This document shows, in pieces, positions 35,755-45,275 of a stretch of DNA of 64,000 nt. Each line of letters opens with the position of its first letter. The first letter of the stretch is position 1. Both the position numbers and the translations under genes were made by a program. The notes below the pieces were generated by a model. The model made no database searches, was not told the DNA's origin, and saw only the letters and a list, made by a program, of their open reading frames with translations. The DNA comes from Acinetobacter venetianus RAG-1 = CIP 110063 (GTDB lineage Bacteria > Pseudomonadota > Gammaproteobacteria > Pseudomonadales > Moraxellaceae), in NCBI RefSeq assembly GCF_000368585.1, contig NZ_KB849557.1:415615-479614 (forward strand), read 5' to 3'.

Positions 35755-36948
35755 ATGACTAAACATAAGAATGCACAAACTGATTTAATTCATGCACCAC
35801 GAACAGCTCCTCAATATATAGAAACGATTCAACCTCCCCTATATCGTGCGTCGACCATTATTTTTAAAAGCACATCGCACCTTTTTGATCGTCACTGGAC
35901 CGATCGCTATGATTATAGTTACGGCACACATGGGACACCGACAACATTTACTTTAGGCGACAACATCGCTCAAATCGAAGGCGGCATTTTCAGCTTACTT
36001 GCGCCTAGTGGTCTATCTGCAATTAATTTGGTCAATAGCACTTTATTAAGTTCAGGTGATGAAGTCTGGGTAGCCGACAACATTTATGGGCCTAACCTTG
36101 AGCATTTAAACAACCTACAAGATCGTTACGGTATTTCCGTCAAAATTTATAATCCTATTGATGCCGATAGCTTTCAGCCTACTGAAAAAAGCAAACTTAT
36201 TTGGCTAGAGGCAGCGGGTTCAGTGACACTCGAATTTCCTGATCTAAAAAATTTAGTCAAAAAAGCACAACAAGCTAATGTCATCACTGCCTTAGACAAT
36301 ACTTGGGGAGCTGGTCTAGCATTTAATGCATTTGATTTTTCAGATGAACATTTATCAGTAGATTTAACTGTGCATGCACTCACCAAATACCCAAGCGGTG
36401 GCGGCGATATTTTAATGGGTTCAGTAGTGACCAGAGATCAACAATTACATCACAAGCTTTTCAAAATGCATGCGACGCAAGGCATCTGCGTTTCAGGAGA
36501 TGATAGCGCCCAAATCCAACGTAGTTTGGCACATATGTCGCTACGTTATGACCATCAATCGCTTAATGCAATCAAAGTCTTAGATTGGTTAAAACAGCAA
36601 CCGCAATTTAGCCAGATATTACACCCAAGCTTAAACAATGCTGCGGGTCATCAATTTTGGGCCGAAGTTTGTACTACAGGTAAAAGTGCAGGTTTAGTAA
36701 GTGTTATTTTTAAGCCAGATTATGATTTAACAGCTGTCCGTAAATTTTGCGACAGCCTCCAATTATTTAAACTGGGTTTTAGCTGGGGTGGGCCTGTGAG
36801 CTTGGCGATGCTCTACGATTTAAAACAGATGCGTTCGCTTAGCAATACACATTTACAACAAGGTTTATTGGTTCGCTTCTGTATAGGACTAGAACATCCA
36901 GAAGATTTAATTCAAGATATTCAAAACGCATTAAAACAGCTCGAATGA
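35755..36948 (+). CDS. metC: Cystathionine beta-lyase
   Basis: This 397-residue PLP enzyme of the Cys/Met metabolism family cleaves cystathionine to homocysteine, pyruvate and ammonia in methionine synthesis. The PLP lysine is Lys211 in ALTKYPSGG, and the substrate/PLP regions YDYSYGTHGTPTT, APSGLSAI and ALDNTWGAG are present. The C-terminal GFSWGGPVSL pattern fits beta-lyases of the MetC type. It is divergent from the amidotransferase gene and 19 bases upstream of the HerA-like ATPase gene. Confidence 0.9.
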   Translation: MTKHKNAQTDLIHAPRTAPQYIETIQPPLYRASTIIFKSTSHLFDRHWTDRYDYSYGTHGTPTTFTLGDNIAQIEGGIFSLLAPSGLSAINLVNSTLLSSGDEVWVADNIYGPNLEHLNNLQDRYGISVKIYNPIDADSFQPTEKSKLIWLEAAGSVTLEFPDLKNLVKKAQQANVITALDNTWGAGLAFNAFDFSDEHLSVDLTVHALTKYPSGGGDILMGSVVTRDQQLHHKLFKMHATQGICVSGDDSAQIQRSLAHMSLRYDHQSLNAIKVLDWLKQQPQFSQILHPSLNNAAGHQFWAEVCTTGKSAGLVSVIFKPDYDLTAVRKFCDSLQLFKLGFSWGGPVSLAMLYDLKQMRSLSNTHLQQGLLVRFCIGLEHPEDLIQDIQNALKQLE

Positions 36949-36967
36949 AATCAAAAATAGGTGAAGA

Positions 36968-38518
36968 ATGAATACACCAATTGTTATTGCTAAGAAAACT
37001 ACAGATACAACACAAGATATCGTTTTACATTCACAATTTGCAAACCGACATGGCTTGATTGCAGGCGCGACGGGTACGGGTAAAACCGTCACACTCAAAG
37101 TTCTTGCTGAAAGCTTTTCGCGTCTTGGTGTGCCTGTATTTTTAGCCGATGCCAAAGGTGATGTTTCCAGTCTTGCAAAAGCAGGAACAAGCAGCCCTAA
37201 ATTTGATGAGCGCTTGAAACTTTTAGGCATAGAGTCAGTTCCATTTGCAGCTTCACCTGTGATTTTTTGGGATTTATTTGGCCAACAAGGACACCCCATT
37301 CGCACAACGATTTCAGAAATTGGTCCACTATTATTAGCTCGGATGCTGAATCTAAATGACACGCAAGAAGGTGTGCTATCAGCAGTCTTCAGAATTGCAG
37401 ATGATCAAGGCCTATTGCTCATCGACTTTAAAGATTTAAAAGCTATGCTGACCTATGTCAGTGAAAATGCGGCTGATCTTAAAGCAGAATATGGCAACCT
37501 CTCACCTGCAAGTCTTGGTGCAATCCAACGCAACTTACTGGCGCTTGGCGATCAAGGGGGCGAACAATTCTTTGGTGAGCCGAGCCTCAATATTTTAGAT
37601 TTCATTCAAACCGATTCGAATGGTCATGGCTATATTAATATTTTAGCTGCTGACAAACTCATGAACACCCCCAAGCTTTATGCCACATTCCTACTTTGGA
37701 TGCTCTCTGAACTTTTTGAACAGCTACCCGAAGTCGGTGATATGGATAAACCTAAACTGGTATTTTTCTTCGATGAGGCGCATTTACTCTTTGACAATGC
37801 CAGCCAAAATTTACAAGAAAAAATTGAGCAAGTGGTTCGCCTGATTCGTTCTAAAGGGGTTGGGATTTACTTCATCACCCAAAATCCACTCGACTTACCT
37901 GAAAGCGTCTTAGGACAACTTGGTAACCGTGTACAGCATGCGTTAAGAGCATTCACACCAAAAGACCAAAAAGCAGTAAAGACCGCTGCAGATACCTTTC
38001 GCGCTAACCCAGATTTTAAGGTTGATCAAGCGATCACTGAACTTGCTGTCGGTGAAGCACTGATTAGCTGCTTAGATGAACAAGGTACGCCACAAATTGT
38101 AGAACGCGGCTGGGTTATGCCCCCCTACTCCGCATTTAACCCAATTACACCTGAAGAGCGACAAGTGATTATTGCGCAAAGCATTGTGGCGGGTGTCTAT
38201 GATCAAGCGGTAGATCGTGATAGCGCTTATGAATTACTACAACAGAAAGTACTTCAACAAGCTCAACAAAAAGAAGCTGATGCTCTCGCTAAACAGCAAA
38301 GTAAAGAACAAGAAATTTTAGCCAAACAACAAGCAAAAGAACAAGAACGTTTTGCTAAAGAGCAGCAAAAAGCGGCGGAGAAAGCACAACGTGATCGCGA
38401 AAAATTAACACAAGATATTGTTGGAACATTCGCCAAAAGTGCGGCAAGAAGCTTAGGCGGCAGCACAGGTCAAAAAATTGTGCGTGGCTTGCTCGGTTCA
38501 CTATTTGGCAAGAAATAA
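36968..38518 (+). CDS. HerA-like helicase/ATPase, YjgR family (DUF853)
   Basis: The 516-residue P-loop ATPase of the HerA/FtsK clade has Walker A GATGTGKT (about residues 33-40), Walker [11 protein letters not shown], and the [20 protein letters not shown] segment of YjgR proteins. It ends with a Gln/Lys/Glu-rich coiled coil (about 420-480) and [11 protein letters not shown]. The cellular role is not established. AGGTGAAG is a reasonable ribosome binding site. No nuclease or Sir2-type partner is encoded nearby, so there is no support for a defence role. Confidence 0.88.
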   Translation: MNTPIVIAKKTTDTTQDIVLHSQFANRHGLIAGATGTGKTVTLKVLAESFSRLGVPVFLADAKGDVSSLAKAGTSSPKFDERLKLLGIESVPFAASPVIFWDLFGQQGHPIRTTISEIGPLLLARMLNLNDTQEGVLSAVFRIADDQGLLLIDFKDLKAMLTYVSENAADLKAEYGNLSPASLGAIQRNLLALGDQGGEQFFGEPSLNILDFIQTDSNGHGYINILAADKLMNTPKLYATFLLWMLSELFEQLPEVGDMDKPKLVFFFDEAHLLFDNASQNLQEKIEQVVRLIRSKGVGIYFITQNPLDLPESVLGQLGNRVQHALRAFTPKDQKAVKTAADTFRANPDFKVDQAITELAVGEALISCLDEQGTPQIVERGWVMPPYSAFNPITPEERQVIIAQSIVAGVYDQAVDRDSAYELLQQKVLQQAQQKEADALAKQQSKEQEILAKQQAKEQERFAKEQQKAAEKAQRDREKLTQDIVGTFAKSAARSLGGSTGQKIVRGLLGSLFGKK

Positions 38519-38539
38519 AAGCTTTTCCAATGATTAATC

Positions 38540-38570
38540 AAGGGATAATTTATTATCCCTTATTTTTTTT
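38540..38570 (+). terminator. Terminator after the HerA-like ATPase gene
   Basis: AAGGGATAA/TTATCCCTT (38540-38548 with 38553-38561) with a short loop is followed by eight T residues, 21 bases after the stop. Confidence 0.9.
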
Positions 38571-38584
38571 ATGGAATTTATTCT

Positions 38585-38607
38585 AAGATGTATTGCAAAT
38601 ACATTTT
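38585..38607 (+). promoter_or_regulatory. NsrR-type operator, distal site of hmp
   Basis: A 23-bp dyad begins AAGATGTATT and ends AAATACATTTT, matching the AAGATGYATTT-n-AAATRCATCTT type consensus of NsrR with two mismatches. Confidence 0.75.
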
Positions 38608-38609
38608 AT

Positions 38610-38632
38610 AAGATGTATTTTAAATGCATCTT
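38610..38632 (+). promoter_or_regulatory. NsrR-type operator, proximal site of hmp
   Basis: AAGATGTATTT and AAATGCATCTT flank one central base and match the NsrR consensus at essentially every position. Its centre is 25 bp from that of the distal site, and it lies 27 bases before the hmp start codon, overlapping the A/T-rich TTATAAAT that is the likely -10 region. Confidence 0.88.
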
Positions 38633-38659
38633 ATAAATCTTAGCCAAGAGAGATCACTC

Positions 38660-39871
38660 ATGACTCCGCAGCAAATCGACCTAGTAAAAGCTACTGTTCC
38701 TGTTCTCCGTGAAAATGGTGTCGCGCTAACGGGGTACTTCTATAACCGTATGCTGGGCAATAATCCTGAATTAAAAGAAACCTTTAATATGGGACATCAA
38801 CGTAGCGGTGCTCAGGCTCAAGCACTCGCAGGTGCTGTTTTAGCTTATGCAGAAAATATTGAAGACCCCTCTGTGCTACTCCCTGTCGTCGAGTTAATCG
38901 CACACAAACATGTCAGCCTGAATATTCAAGCACCTGACTACAATATTGTGGGTGAAAATCTTCTGCATTCAATTAGTGAAGTTCTCAGCATTTCTATGGA
39001 TGATCCACTCATTGATGCTTGGGCTGCGGCTTATGGTCAATTAGCTGATCTTTTCATTAGCACAGAAAAAGCAATTTATGATCAACACCAACAAACCAAA
39101 GGTAGTTGGTTAGGTTGGCGTAATTTTAAAATTGCGAAAAAAGTTATCGAAAGTGAAGAAATCACTTCGTTCTATCTCGAACCTGTCGACGGTGGCGATT
39201 TACCAAAATATGAAGCAGGCCAATACATTTCAGTTCGTGTATTTGTTCCTGAACTCAACTTAAAACAACCTCGTCAATATACTTTATCAACTTGCCCGCA
39301 AAGCGATTACCTTCGTATCTCAGTCAAACGAGAAGATGAAAAAGGTGATCTCGCAAGTGGTTGGGTATCTAGCACTTTACATAGTTTGGCAGAAGGTGCT
39401 GAAATTGAAGTATCCGCACCTACAGGTAATTTCTATCTGATTGATAGCAGTAAACGCAATGTATTTATTAGCGGTGGTGTTGGCTTAACTCCAATGATCG
39501 CGATGCTAAATCAACTCGTAACACTGGATATGCCGCAACCAGTTAGCTTTATCCATGCATGTCGCAGTAGCCATGTTCATGCCATGAAAAAGCATATTCA
39601 TGCGCTTAAATCACAATATCCTCGCTTGAGCACATTCACAGCCTATGAATTCCCACATCAAAATGATGTACTAGGTGAGGATTATGATCTCGCAGGACGT
39701 TTAGATTTGAGCTCAATCGACACGGCGATCTTGCCAGCAAATGCCGATTACTATTTATGTGGTCCTATGCCATTTATGGCAGAACAGCACAAGGCACTGA
39801 TAGCTCGTGGCATTCCAGCTGAGAACATTCATAGCGAAGCATTTGGAACAGGCGGCGTAAAACTAAGCTGA
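38660..39871 (+). CDS. hmp: Flavohemoprotein Hmp, nitric oxide dioxygenase
   Basis: The 403-residue cytosolic enzyme oxidises NO to nitrate with O2 and NAD(P)H. It has an N-terminal globin domain (residues 1-140, proximal His in ELIAHKHVSL), an FAD domain with RQYTLS, and an NAD domain with SGGVGLTPM and YYLCGPMPFM. The ATG at 38660 follows AAGAGAG and gives normal length; the upstream frame start at 38624 lies inside an operator and is rejected. Two NsrR-type operators lie upstream and nsrR is the next gene. Confidence 0.96.
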   Translation: MTPQQIDLVKATVPVLRENGVALTGYFYNRMLGNNPELKETFNMGHQRSGAQAQALAGAVLAYAENIEDPSVLLPVVELIAHKHVSLNIQAPDYNIVGENLLHSISEVLSISMDDPLIDAWAAAYGQLADLFISTEKAIYDQHQQTKGSWLGWRNFKIAKKVIESEEITSFYLEPVDGGDLPKYEAGQYISVRVFVPELNLKQPRQYTLSTCPQSDYLRISVKREDEKGDLASGWVSSTLHSLAEGAEIEVSAPTGNFYLIDSSKRNVFISGGVGLTPMIAMLNQLVTLDMPQPVSFIHACRSSHVHAMKKHIHALKSQYPRLSTFTAYEFPHQNDVLGEDYDLAGRLDLSSIDTAILPANADYYLCGPMPFMAEQHKALIARGIPAENIHSEAFGTGGVKLS

Positions 39872-39891
39872 TCTCGATCAGTGTTTTACAT

Positions 39892-39924
39892 AAGGCTAGT
39901 CGGTGAGATAGACTAGCCTTTTCT
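39892..39924 (+). terminator. Terminator between hmp and nsrR
   Basis: A perfect 10-bp stem AAGGCTAGTC/GACTAGCCTT (39892-39901 with 39911-39920) is followed by TTCT, so hmp transcription probably ends largely before nsrR. Confidence 0.82.
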
Positions 39925-39951
39925 ATCTATAACAATAGATTGGGCGAAGTT

Positions 39952-40404
39952 ATGCAACTCAATAAATTTACTGATTATGCATTAAGGATTTTATTGTATG
40001 TCGCTCGTCCAAACGATGTGCCTTATACAATCGCCGATATAGCCAAAGACCTCCATGTCTCACAAAACCATTTGGTGAAAGTGGTTCACTTTATGGGGAA
40101 ACAACATTGGATTGTCACCATCCGCGGCAAAGGCGGTGGAATTCGCCTAAATCCAGATGCACGCAATATCAAACTTGGTGAAATTGTTCGTATTTTGCAA
40201 GGTAATCACCAAATCGTAGAATGCAATACTCCACCTTGTGTATTACGCTCTCAATGTGGCCTGAAAGGTATCTTAGATCAAGCTCTAGAAAGCTTTTATC
40301 AAAGTCTTGACCGCTATACTTTAGGCGAAGTTTTGCAACACGGTATTCTACCGTCCTCTCAAAGCTCTCATATTGATTTTTTACAACTCACTCAAAAAGC
40401 TTAA
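39952..40404 (+). CDS. nsrR: NO-sensing Rrf2-family repressor NsrR
   Basis: The 150-residue protein has an Rrf2 winged helix-turn-helix (MQLNKFTDYALRILLYVARP, LHVSQNHLVKVVHFM) and three conserved cysteines at 91, 96 and 102 (CNTPPCVLRSQC) that hold the NO-reactive Fe-S cluster, the same positions as in E. coli NsrR. The start at ATG 39952 is preferred over TTG 39940. It follows hmp, whose promoter carries two matching operators, so repressor and target are neighbours. Confidence 0.93.
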   Translation: MQLNKFTDYALRILLYVARPNDVPYTIADIAKDLHVSQNHLVKVVHFMGKQHWIVTIRGKGGGIRLNPDARNIKLGEIVRILQGNHQIVECNTPPCVLRSQCGLKGILDQALESFYQSLDRYTLGEVLQHGILPSSQSSHIDFLQLTQKA

Positions 40405-40475
40405 CCATCACATTCGCACGATTCCCTGACATCCTTTATAATAGCTTTGCTATTTCAATTCAAAAGTAAGCTTCT

Positions 40476-41252
40476 ATGCGTCAGCGTCAACAATCTAAAG
40501 ACACCAAAGCCAAACTCGCACCTAAACAAAAAATCAGTTATGAAAAGAAAACTGATCCTGCATTAACGGAGTATGCGGTACAGTCTTTAAATTGGTTACG
40601 CCAAGCTGAGTTTTTAATGAGTGCGCCTAAGCTCGCTTTATGCGTAGAAGATACAGGCTATGAAATTGCATTTGCAGGACGTTCGAATGCTGGTAAATCA
40701 AGTGCAATCAATGCACTAACCAATCAAAAGCAACTTGCACGCGCTTCTAAAAAACCTGGTCGTACTCAAATGATCAACTTTTTTAGCTTAGGAAATCCTG
40801 ACCAACGCTTAGTCGACCTACCTGGTTATGGCTATGCTGCTGTTCCTGAAGCAATGAAAATCGTATGGCAAAAAGAACTTGAAAACTACTTGATCCATCG
40901 TAAGAGTTTACAAGGTCTCGTACTGTTGATGGATATTCGCCATCCATTACAACACTTTGATTTAATGATGTTGGAATGGGCTCATTCACGTCATTTATTT
41001 GTACATATTCTTCTAACAAAAGCGGACAAACTCAACCGTGGTCCTGCAAATAAGACTTTGCTGGAAGTCAAACAACAGTTGAAGAAAATGAAACTTGATT
41101 TCTCAATTCAATTGTTCTCATCACTCAACCGTATCGGTTTAGAGGAACTCTCAAGCGTGATGGCTGGTCGTTTGAATTATACGCTCGAACAACCGTCTGA
41201 GTTTGACTTAAATGAAATCCCAGAAGTGTCTGAAACAGACATTGAAGAATAA
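40476..41252 (+). CDS. engB: Ribosome biogenesis GTPase EngB (YihA/YsxC)
   Basis: The 258-residue GTPase acts in 50S assembly and is generally essential. The G1 loop is GRSNAGKSS (residues 68-76), G3 DLPGYG, G4 LTKADK. It carries a basic N-terminal extension of about 35 residues (QRQQSKDTKAKLAPKQK) and an acidic C-terminal tail beyond the core of about 200. The start ATG 40476 is the only reasonable one. Confidence 0.95.
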   Translation: MRQRQQSKDTKAKLAPKQKISYEKKTDPALTEYAVQSLNWLRQAEFLMSAPKLALCVEDTGYEIAFAGRSNAGKSSAINALTNQKQLARASKKPGRTQMINFFSLGNPDQRLVDLPGYGYAAVPEAMKIVWQKELENYLIHRKSLQGLVLLMDIRHPLQHFDLMMLEWAHSRHLFVHILLTKADKLNRGPANKTLLEVKQQLKKMKLDFSIQLFSSLNRIGLEELSSVMAGRLNYTLEQPSEFDLNEIPEVSETDIEE

Positions 41253-41316
41253 AAAATGCATTTCATGCAACTTGATGCATTAAATAAATTTTAATTGTCC
41301 CGAATTGCTAAACACA

Positions 41317-41350
41317 AACACTAGGTCGTTTGCATATACTGCTTAGTGTT
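41317..41350. promoter_or_regulatory. Inverted repeat before the diiron-type hydrolase gene
   Basis: AACACTA (41317-41323) and TAGTGTT (41344-41350) are exact inverted copies separated by 20 bases, ending 31 bases before the ATG. This is a candidate operator or hairpin. Confidence 0.35.
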
Positions 41351-41381
41351 GGTTCATTGCACTATCGATTAGGACTAAACG

Positions 41382-42326
41382 ATGAAATTACTATCATTTG
41401 TGAAGAACAAAGTTCTTGGTTCTTCGATTGACTATAAAATCCTCCCTCGAAAAGTAAAATTTGATTGGGAAAAAACACCTGTAGATTGGATTCCCAATCA
41501 GCCTTTTGCCAGCTATTTTATTAATGAAATTAACAATATTTTGCCTGCTGGTGAATTTTGGTTTTGCCGTCTATACAACAAAGTACTGCCAGAAATTACT
41601 GATGAGAAATTAAAAGAAGATGTTCAAGCTTTTATTCGTCAGGAAGCAATGCACGCTGTTGCGCATACATCTGCAAATAAAGAATATCTAAGCCAGCGCA
41701 ATATTGATATTCAACGTAATTTAGACATCATGGATTTCTTATTTACCAACGCTTTGGCTGACAAACCTTTCGGCAAAGAAGTACCTAAGATACTTGACCA
41801 TCAATGGGATTTATTCCGCTTAGGTGTGATCGCTACCGTTGAACATATGACCTGTGTTCTTGGTAAATATGCCCTCTATAACAAACGCTGGGAAGAGCTC
41901 GGTGCTGATCCTGAGATGATCGATTTGATCAAATGGCATGGTTCAGAAGAAATCGAACATCGTACAGTTGCATTTGATCTCTACCGTCATTTAGGCGGTG
42001 GCTATATTGCACGTTACTACCTTAGCGTTGCCGTAATTGTTGGCGTTCTAGGACTTTGGGTTGATGGTGCAGCGCATATCATGAGCCAAGATCCACGCTT
42101 TGCTGATAAGAAACCAAGTCTCTTCAAACCTTGGGTTTGGCTAGAATGGTATAAGATCGGCAGCAAGGATAACCAAATTCTTCCAAATCCAATTTGGTTG
42201 GTTGCTCAGCAAATTGATTACTTAATGCCTTGGTATGACCCTGTAAAAGAAGGGAATACTCAAGATGCTGTGAATTACCTCAATAACTCACCAGCTGCAA
42301 AACGCGCTTTACAACAAGCTGCGTAA
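41382..42326 (+). CDS. Metal-dependent hydrolase family protein (ferritin-like diiron type)
   Basis: The 314-residue protein matches the PF10118-type 'metal-dependent hydrolase' family: a helical bundle with likely metal ligands in FIRQEAMHAVAH, TVEHMT and GSEEIEHRTVAFDLY. A hydrophobic segment (about 206-226, ARYYLSVAVIVGVLGLWVDG) may associate with the membrane. The catalytic role is unproven; relatives are often linked to lipid or alkane metabolism. It is a single gene ending in a terminator. Confidence 0.82.
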   Translation: MKLLSFVKNKVLGSSIDYKILPRKVKFDWEKTPVDWIPNQPFASYFINEINNILPAGEFWFCRLYNKVLPEITDEKLKEDVQAFIRQEAMHAVAHTSANKEYLSQRNIDIQRNLDIMDFLFTNALADKPFGKEVPKILDHQWDLFRLGVIATVEHMTCVLGKYALYNKRWEELGADPEMIDLIKWHGSEEIEHRTVAFDLYRHLGGGYIARYYLSVAVIVGVLGLWVDGAAHIMSQDPRFADKKPSLFKPWVWLEWYKIGSKDNQILPNPIWLVAQQIDYLMPWYDPVKEGNTQDAVNYLNNSPAAKRALQQAA

Positions 42327-42337
42327 TTCAAGTTAAT

Positions 42338-42371
42338 AAAAAAAGCAGGAGTTATCTCCTGCTTTTTTTTA
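42338..42371. terminator. Bidirectional terminator between convergent genes
   Basis: A perfect stem AGCAGGAG/CTCCTGCT (42344-42351 with 42356-42363) with a TTAT loop is flanked by A and T runs. Confidence 0.92.
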
Positions 42372-42393
42372 CGCCTGATGTATAGCGGGAAAA

Positions 42394-43635
42394 TCAGCTT
42401 GGTTCTGTTTCTACTTGCTTCGCATAGCGATCAACAACCACACTAATCATCATATCGCCCTGTACATTCACAACGGTTCGCACCGTATCCAACAAACGGT
42501 CAATTGGAAGTAAGATTGCGATTGCCTCTGCTGGTAATCCGACAGATTGCAGCACCATAATCATCGTCACCATCCCTGCACTTGGAATTCCTGGCGCACC
42601 CAAAGATGCGATAATCGCAGTCAAACATACAATAATTTGCTGCGTTAAACTTAAATCTAGCCCCATCAGATTTGCAATAAACAATGCAGCGGCAGCCTCA
42701 TAAAGGGCTGTTCCATCCATATTTAACTGCGTACCCAAAGGAATTACAAAACCCGCTGTTTGTGGACGAACGCCTAAATTCTCCTGTGCACACTTCAAAC
42801 TAAGCGGCATCGTTGCCGAACTTGAACTGGTCGCAAATGCAGTCACCAATGCAGCTCTAGCCCCTCTGAAAAAGGTTATTGGATTCATCTTTCCAAATAC
42901 CCAGAGCAACACCGGTAGTACCACGAGACCATGAAAGATAGTAGTACCTGTCACCACAACTGCAAACTCGAACAGTCGACTCAAAACAGAGAGGTCTTCG
43001 GTTGCAATTAATTTCGCAAGTAAGGCAAAAATTCCAATCGGTGCAAGCTTCATTACCCAGCCCACCAACATCATCATTATTTCAAAAAACTGCTGACTGA
43101 TTTGCCGAACTGAATTGAACCGCTCACCTCCTCTTACCAAAGCAACGCCAAGGAATAGCGCGAATACCACAACAGCCAGCACATTGCCATCACTGAATGC
43201 CTTGAAAGGATTAATTAAAGTATTTTGAATAAAGTTCGTTAAAAAGCTGGATGGTGTCAGCGTAGCTGGTGTTTCATGGCTCTGCATCGCAGCCTGAAAT
43301 ACCATAATATCAATTCCCTTTCCGACCTCAAAAATATGCGCACAGCTAATTCCAAGAATGAGAGCTAGTGTCGTTGTCGTTAAGCAACTCAGTGCGGTCA
43401 CTTTCCAAACACGACCAAACTGTCCACCTGCTTGTAAATTGGAAACACCCACGACAATCGAACTAAAAATCAGTGGGATCAATAACATTTTTAACAAGCC
43501 AATAAAAATGCTACTTAAAATTCCAAGTCCATATAAACTATTTGCAGCAAAGACGGTATCTGGCTGTGCCGTGAGCAAAAGTCCAAATAGCACACCAAAG
43601 ATTGCGGCAATTAAAATTTGTGTATTTAAATTCAT
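42394..43635 (-). CDS. Dicarboxylate/amino acid:cation symporter (DAACS family)
   Basis: The 413-residue inner-membrane protein has the GltP/DctA fold: eight helices and two re-entrant hairpins, with the Ser-rich loop TAFATSSSSATMP and the sodium/substrate site NMDGTALYEAAAALF, plus GIPSAGMVTM. It imports glutamate/aspartate or C4-dicarboxylates with Na+ or H+. The start is set at MNLNTQIL (43635); a 10-codon extension to 43665 adds only poor sequence. Exact substrate is not determined. Confidence 0.9.
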   Translation of the reverse strand: MNLNTQILIAAIFGVLFGLLLTAQPDTVFAANSLYGLGILSSIFIGLLKMLLIPLIFSSIVVGVSNLQAGGQFGRVWKVTALSCLTTTTLALILGISCAHIFEVGKGIDIMVFQAAMQSHETPATLTPSSFLTNFIQNTLINPFKAFSDGNVLAVVVFALFLGVALVRGGERFNSVRQISQQFFEIMMMLVGWVMKLAPIGIFALLAKLIATEDLSVLSRLFEFAVVVTGTTIFHGLVVLPVLLWVFGKMNPITFFRGARAALVTAFATSSSSATMPLSLKCAQENLGVRPQTAGFVIPLGTQLNMDGTALYEAAAALFIANLMGLDLSLTQQIIVCLTAIIASLGAPGIPSAGMVTMIMVLQSVGLPAEAIAILLPIDRLLDTVRTVVNVQGDMMISVVVDRYAKQVETEPS

Positions 43636-43752
43636 TCTAAAAATAAGGAATTGATGAACTATCAATACTATGGCATGTGCTTATTGAAGATTCGAGCAAT
43701 TTTTTGTCACAGTAATCACGGGTAAAATATAGAAAAAGGCTTTATGAATTTT

Positions 43753-44373
43753 TTACTTATAATGAGAATAACGCTGATAAATCTGTTGAGCTACCGCCTG
43801 ATCTGCGGGCGCTCCATCAAAACTCTGACCATTAACAGTTAAACCACATACCGAAGCATATACCACATTTTGCGCTGCACTCATCGCAAATACACGGTGA
43901 ACAACATCAACCCAATCTCCGAACTGACCATTACGTTCGCGCTCTTTTACAATGTCTTCAGCTGTCCCATTTTTAATATTACAAACATGCGTTAACTCCG
44001 CAACTGACGCCGAGTTAATTTCGACATAACGCAACTCATACTTCGGAGTAGGATCGGCTTCTGATTCATAACCTCTCTGCTCTCTTTGTCTTGCAATCTG
44101 AGCATCACGTGCCTCAGCTTCTTGCATAGCCAAGTATGAAGCTTTATCAATACATTTGAATTGCTGGTTTATAACAAAACCATCTTCTAAAGCTTGATTA
44201 CGTTGAGCCACTGTTGTCAAAGGCTCACCATGACAAGCTTCTTGATACTCGGCAGACAGTGATTCATTACGTGAACACCCAAAAACAATTAAACACAAAC
44301 TGGCTGCAACCAAAGATTTAAAGGAGTGTTGCTTTGTCAATGTAGAAATATGAGATTGAAACACCACATACAC
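43753..44373 (-). CDS. Lipoprotein with helix-hairpin-helix (ComEA-like) domain
   Basis: The 206-residue protein has a hydrophobic segment ending in a lipobox (LIVFGCS, Cys at about 33), a charged linker, and at about 118-185 a helix-hairpin-helix-like fold: EINSASVAELTHVCNIKNGT, then VKERERNGQFGDWVDVVHRV. ComEA DNA receptors share the NSAS-x-x-EL opening. Here the second hairpin is degenerate and Cys-containing, so DNA binding is uncertain. It is followed downstream by no clear terminator and lies 29 bases from tesB. Confidence 0.75.
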   Translation of the reverse strand: MYVVFQSHISTLTKQHSFKSLVAASLCLIVFGCSRNESLSAEYQEACHGEPLTTVAQRNQALEDGFVINQQFKCIDKASYLAMQEAEARDAQIARQREQRGYESEADPTPKYELRYVEINSASVAELTHVCNIKNGTAEDIVKERERNGQFGDWVDVVHRVFAMSAAQNVVYASVCGLTVNGQSFDGAPADQAVAQQIYQRYSHYK

Positions 44374-44402
44374 TCCAAATTAGTTATTTTTTTCTTTTAA
44401 TA

Positions 44403-45275
44403 TTACTGCGTTTCAATTTCTCTGAGCCGAATCAAGCCTTCTTGTACAGTACTACAAACAAGCTGACCATTCTGCCACATCTTACCAAAGTTCAAACCAC
44501 GAGAACTCGCACTCACCGTTGCTTCCATATCGTATAGCATCCAATCATCTGCACGTAATGGTCTGTGGAAGTAAATCGTATGATCGATACTTGCACATTG
44601 TAAGTTTGGTGAAATCCACGACAAACCATGCGGGCGTAATGCTGTGGTCATCAACGTAAAGTCTGAATAGAAGGCAACAATTGCTTGATGCAATGAAATT
44701 TCATCTAGCTCTGATGGAATCGTGCCATGAGTCCGAATATAGTGCGCGTAAAACGGCGCTTCTGGTTGTGGCTGAAATGGATTAATCAATTGCGTTGGTC
44801 GAATTTCGACATGACGTTCACGCATAAAACTCGCGCGCACATTTTCAGGCACAAAATTAATTAGACTTTCTTTGAGTTCATTTTCTGACTTTAATGTCTC
44901 AGGTGCTGGGTATTCTGGTTCTTTATGTTGATAATTCAAACCCTCTTCAGGATAGGCAAAAGATACCATCGCAGAAAAGATTACACGCCCATGTTGAATG
45001 GCTTTGACTTGACGGCTTGCAAAACTTTTACCATCTCGAAGTGGTTCAACCTCATAAATAATCGGGGCATTTACATCCCCTCCATACAAAAAATATGCAT
45101 GTAAGGAATGTGCTGGACGGTCAGTTGTATATGATGCAGCGCGTAATGCTTGACCAAGCACTTGCCCACCAAACACTCGTTTCCCGACTAAATTACGGCT
45201 ATTGCCTCTAAAAATATGATCTTCAATCCTTTCTAGGGTCAACAGTTCAACGAGTTCTTGAGTCAAAGCATTCAT
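44403..45275 (-). CDS. tesB: Acyl-CoA thioesterase II
   Basis: The 290-residue cytosolic enzyme hydrolyses medium- and long-chain acyl-CoA. The double hot-dog fold is visible: FGGQVLGQALRAASYT and SLHAYFLYGGDVNAPIIYEV in the first half, ASIDHTIYFHRPLRADDWML in the second (Asp in the conserved SIDH). The start MNALTQELVELL at 45275 fits TesB length (286 in E. coli). It lies upstream of, and in line with, the HhH lipoprotein gene. Confidence 0.94.
   Translation of the reverse strand: MNALTQELVELLTLERIEDHIFRGNSRNLVGKRVFGGQVLGQALRAASYTTDRPAHSLHAYFLYGGDVNAPIIYEVEPLRDGKSFASRQVKAIQHGRVIFSAMVSFAYPEEGLNYQHKEPEYPAPETLKSENELKESLINFVPENVRASFMRERHVEIRPTQLINPFQPQPEAPFYAHYIRTHGTIPSELDEISLHQAIVAFYSDFTLMTTALRPHGLSWISPNLQCASIDHTIYFHRPLRADDWMLYDMEATVSASSRGLNFGKMWQNGQLVCSTVQEGLIRLREIETQ

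Noticed and set aside
36968..38518. HerA-like ATPase as part of a phage defence system
   Set aside because: No Sir2, DUF4297 or nuclease partner is next to it; the sequence fits the YjgR family, flanked by metC and hmp.
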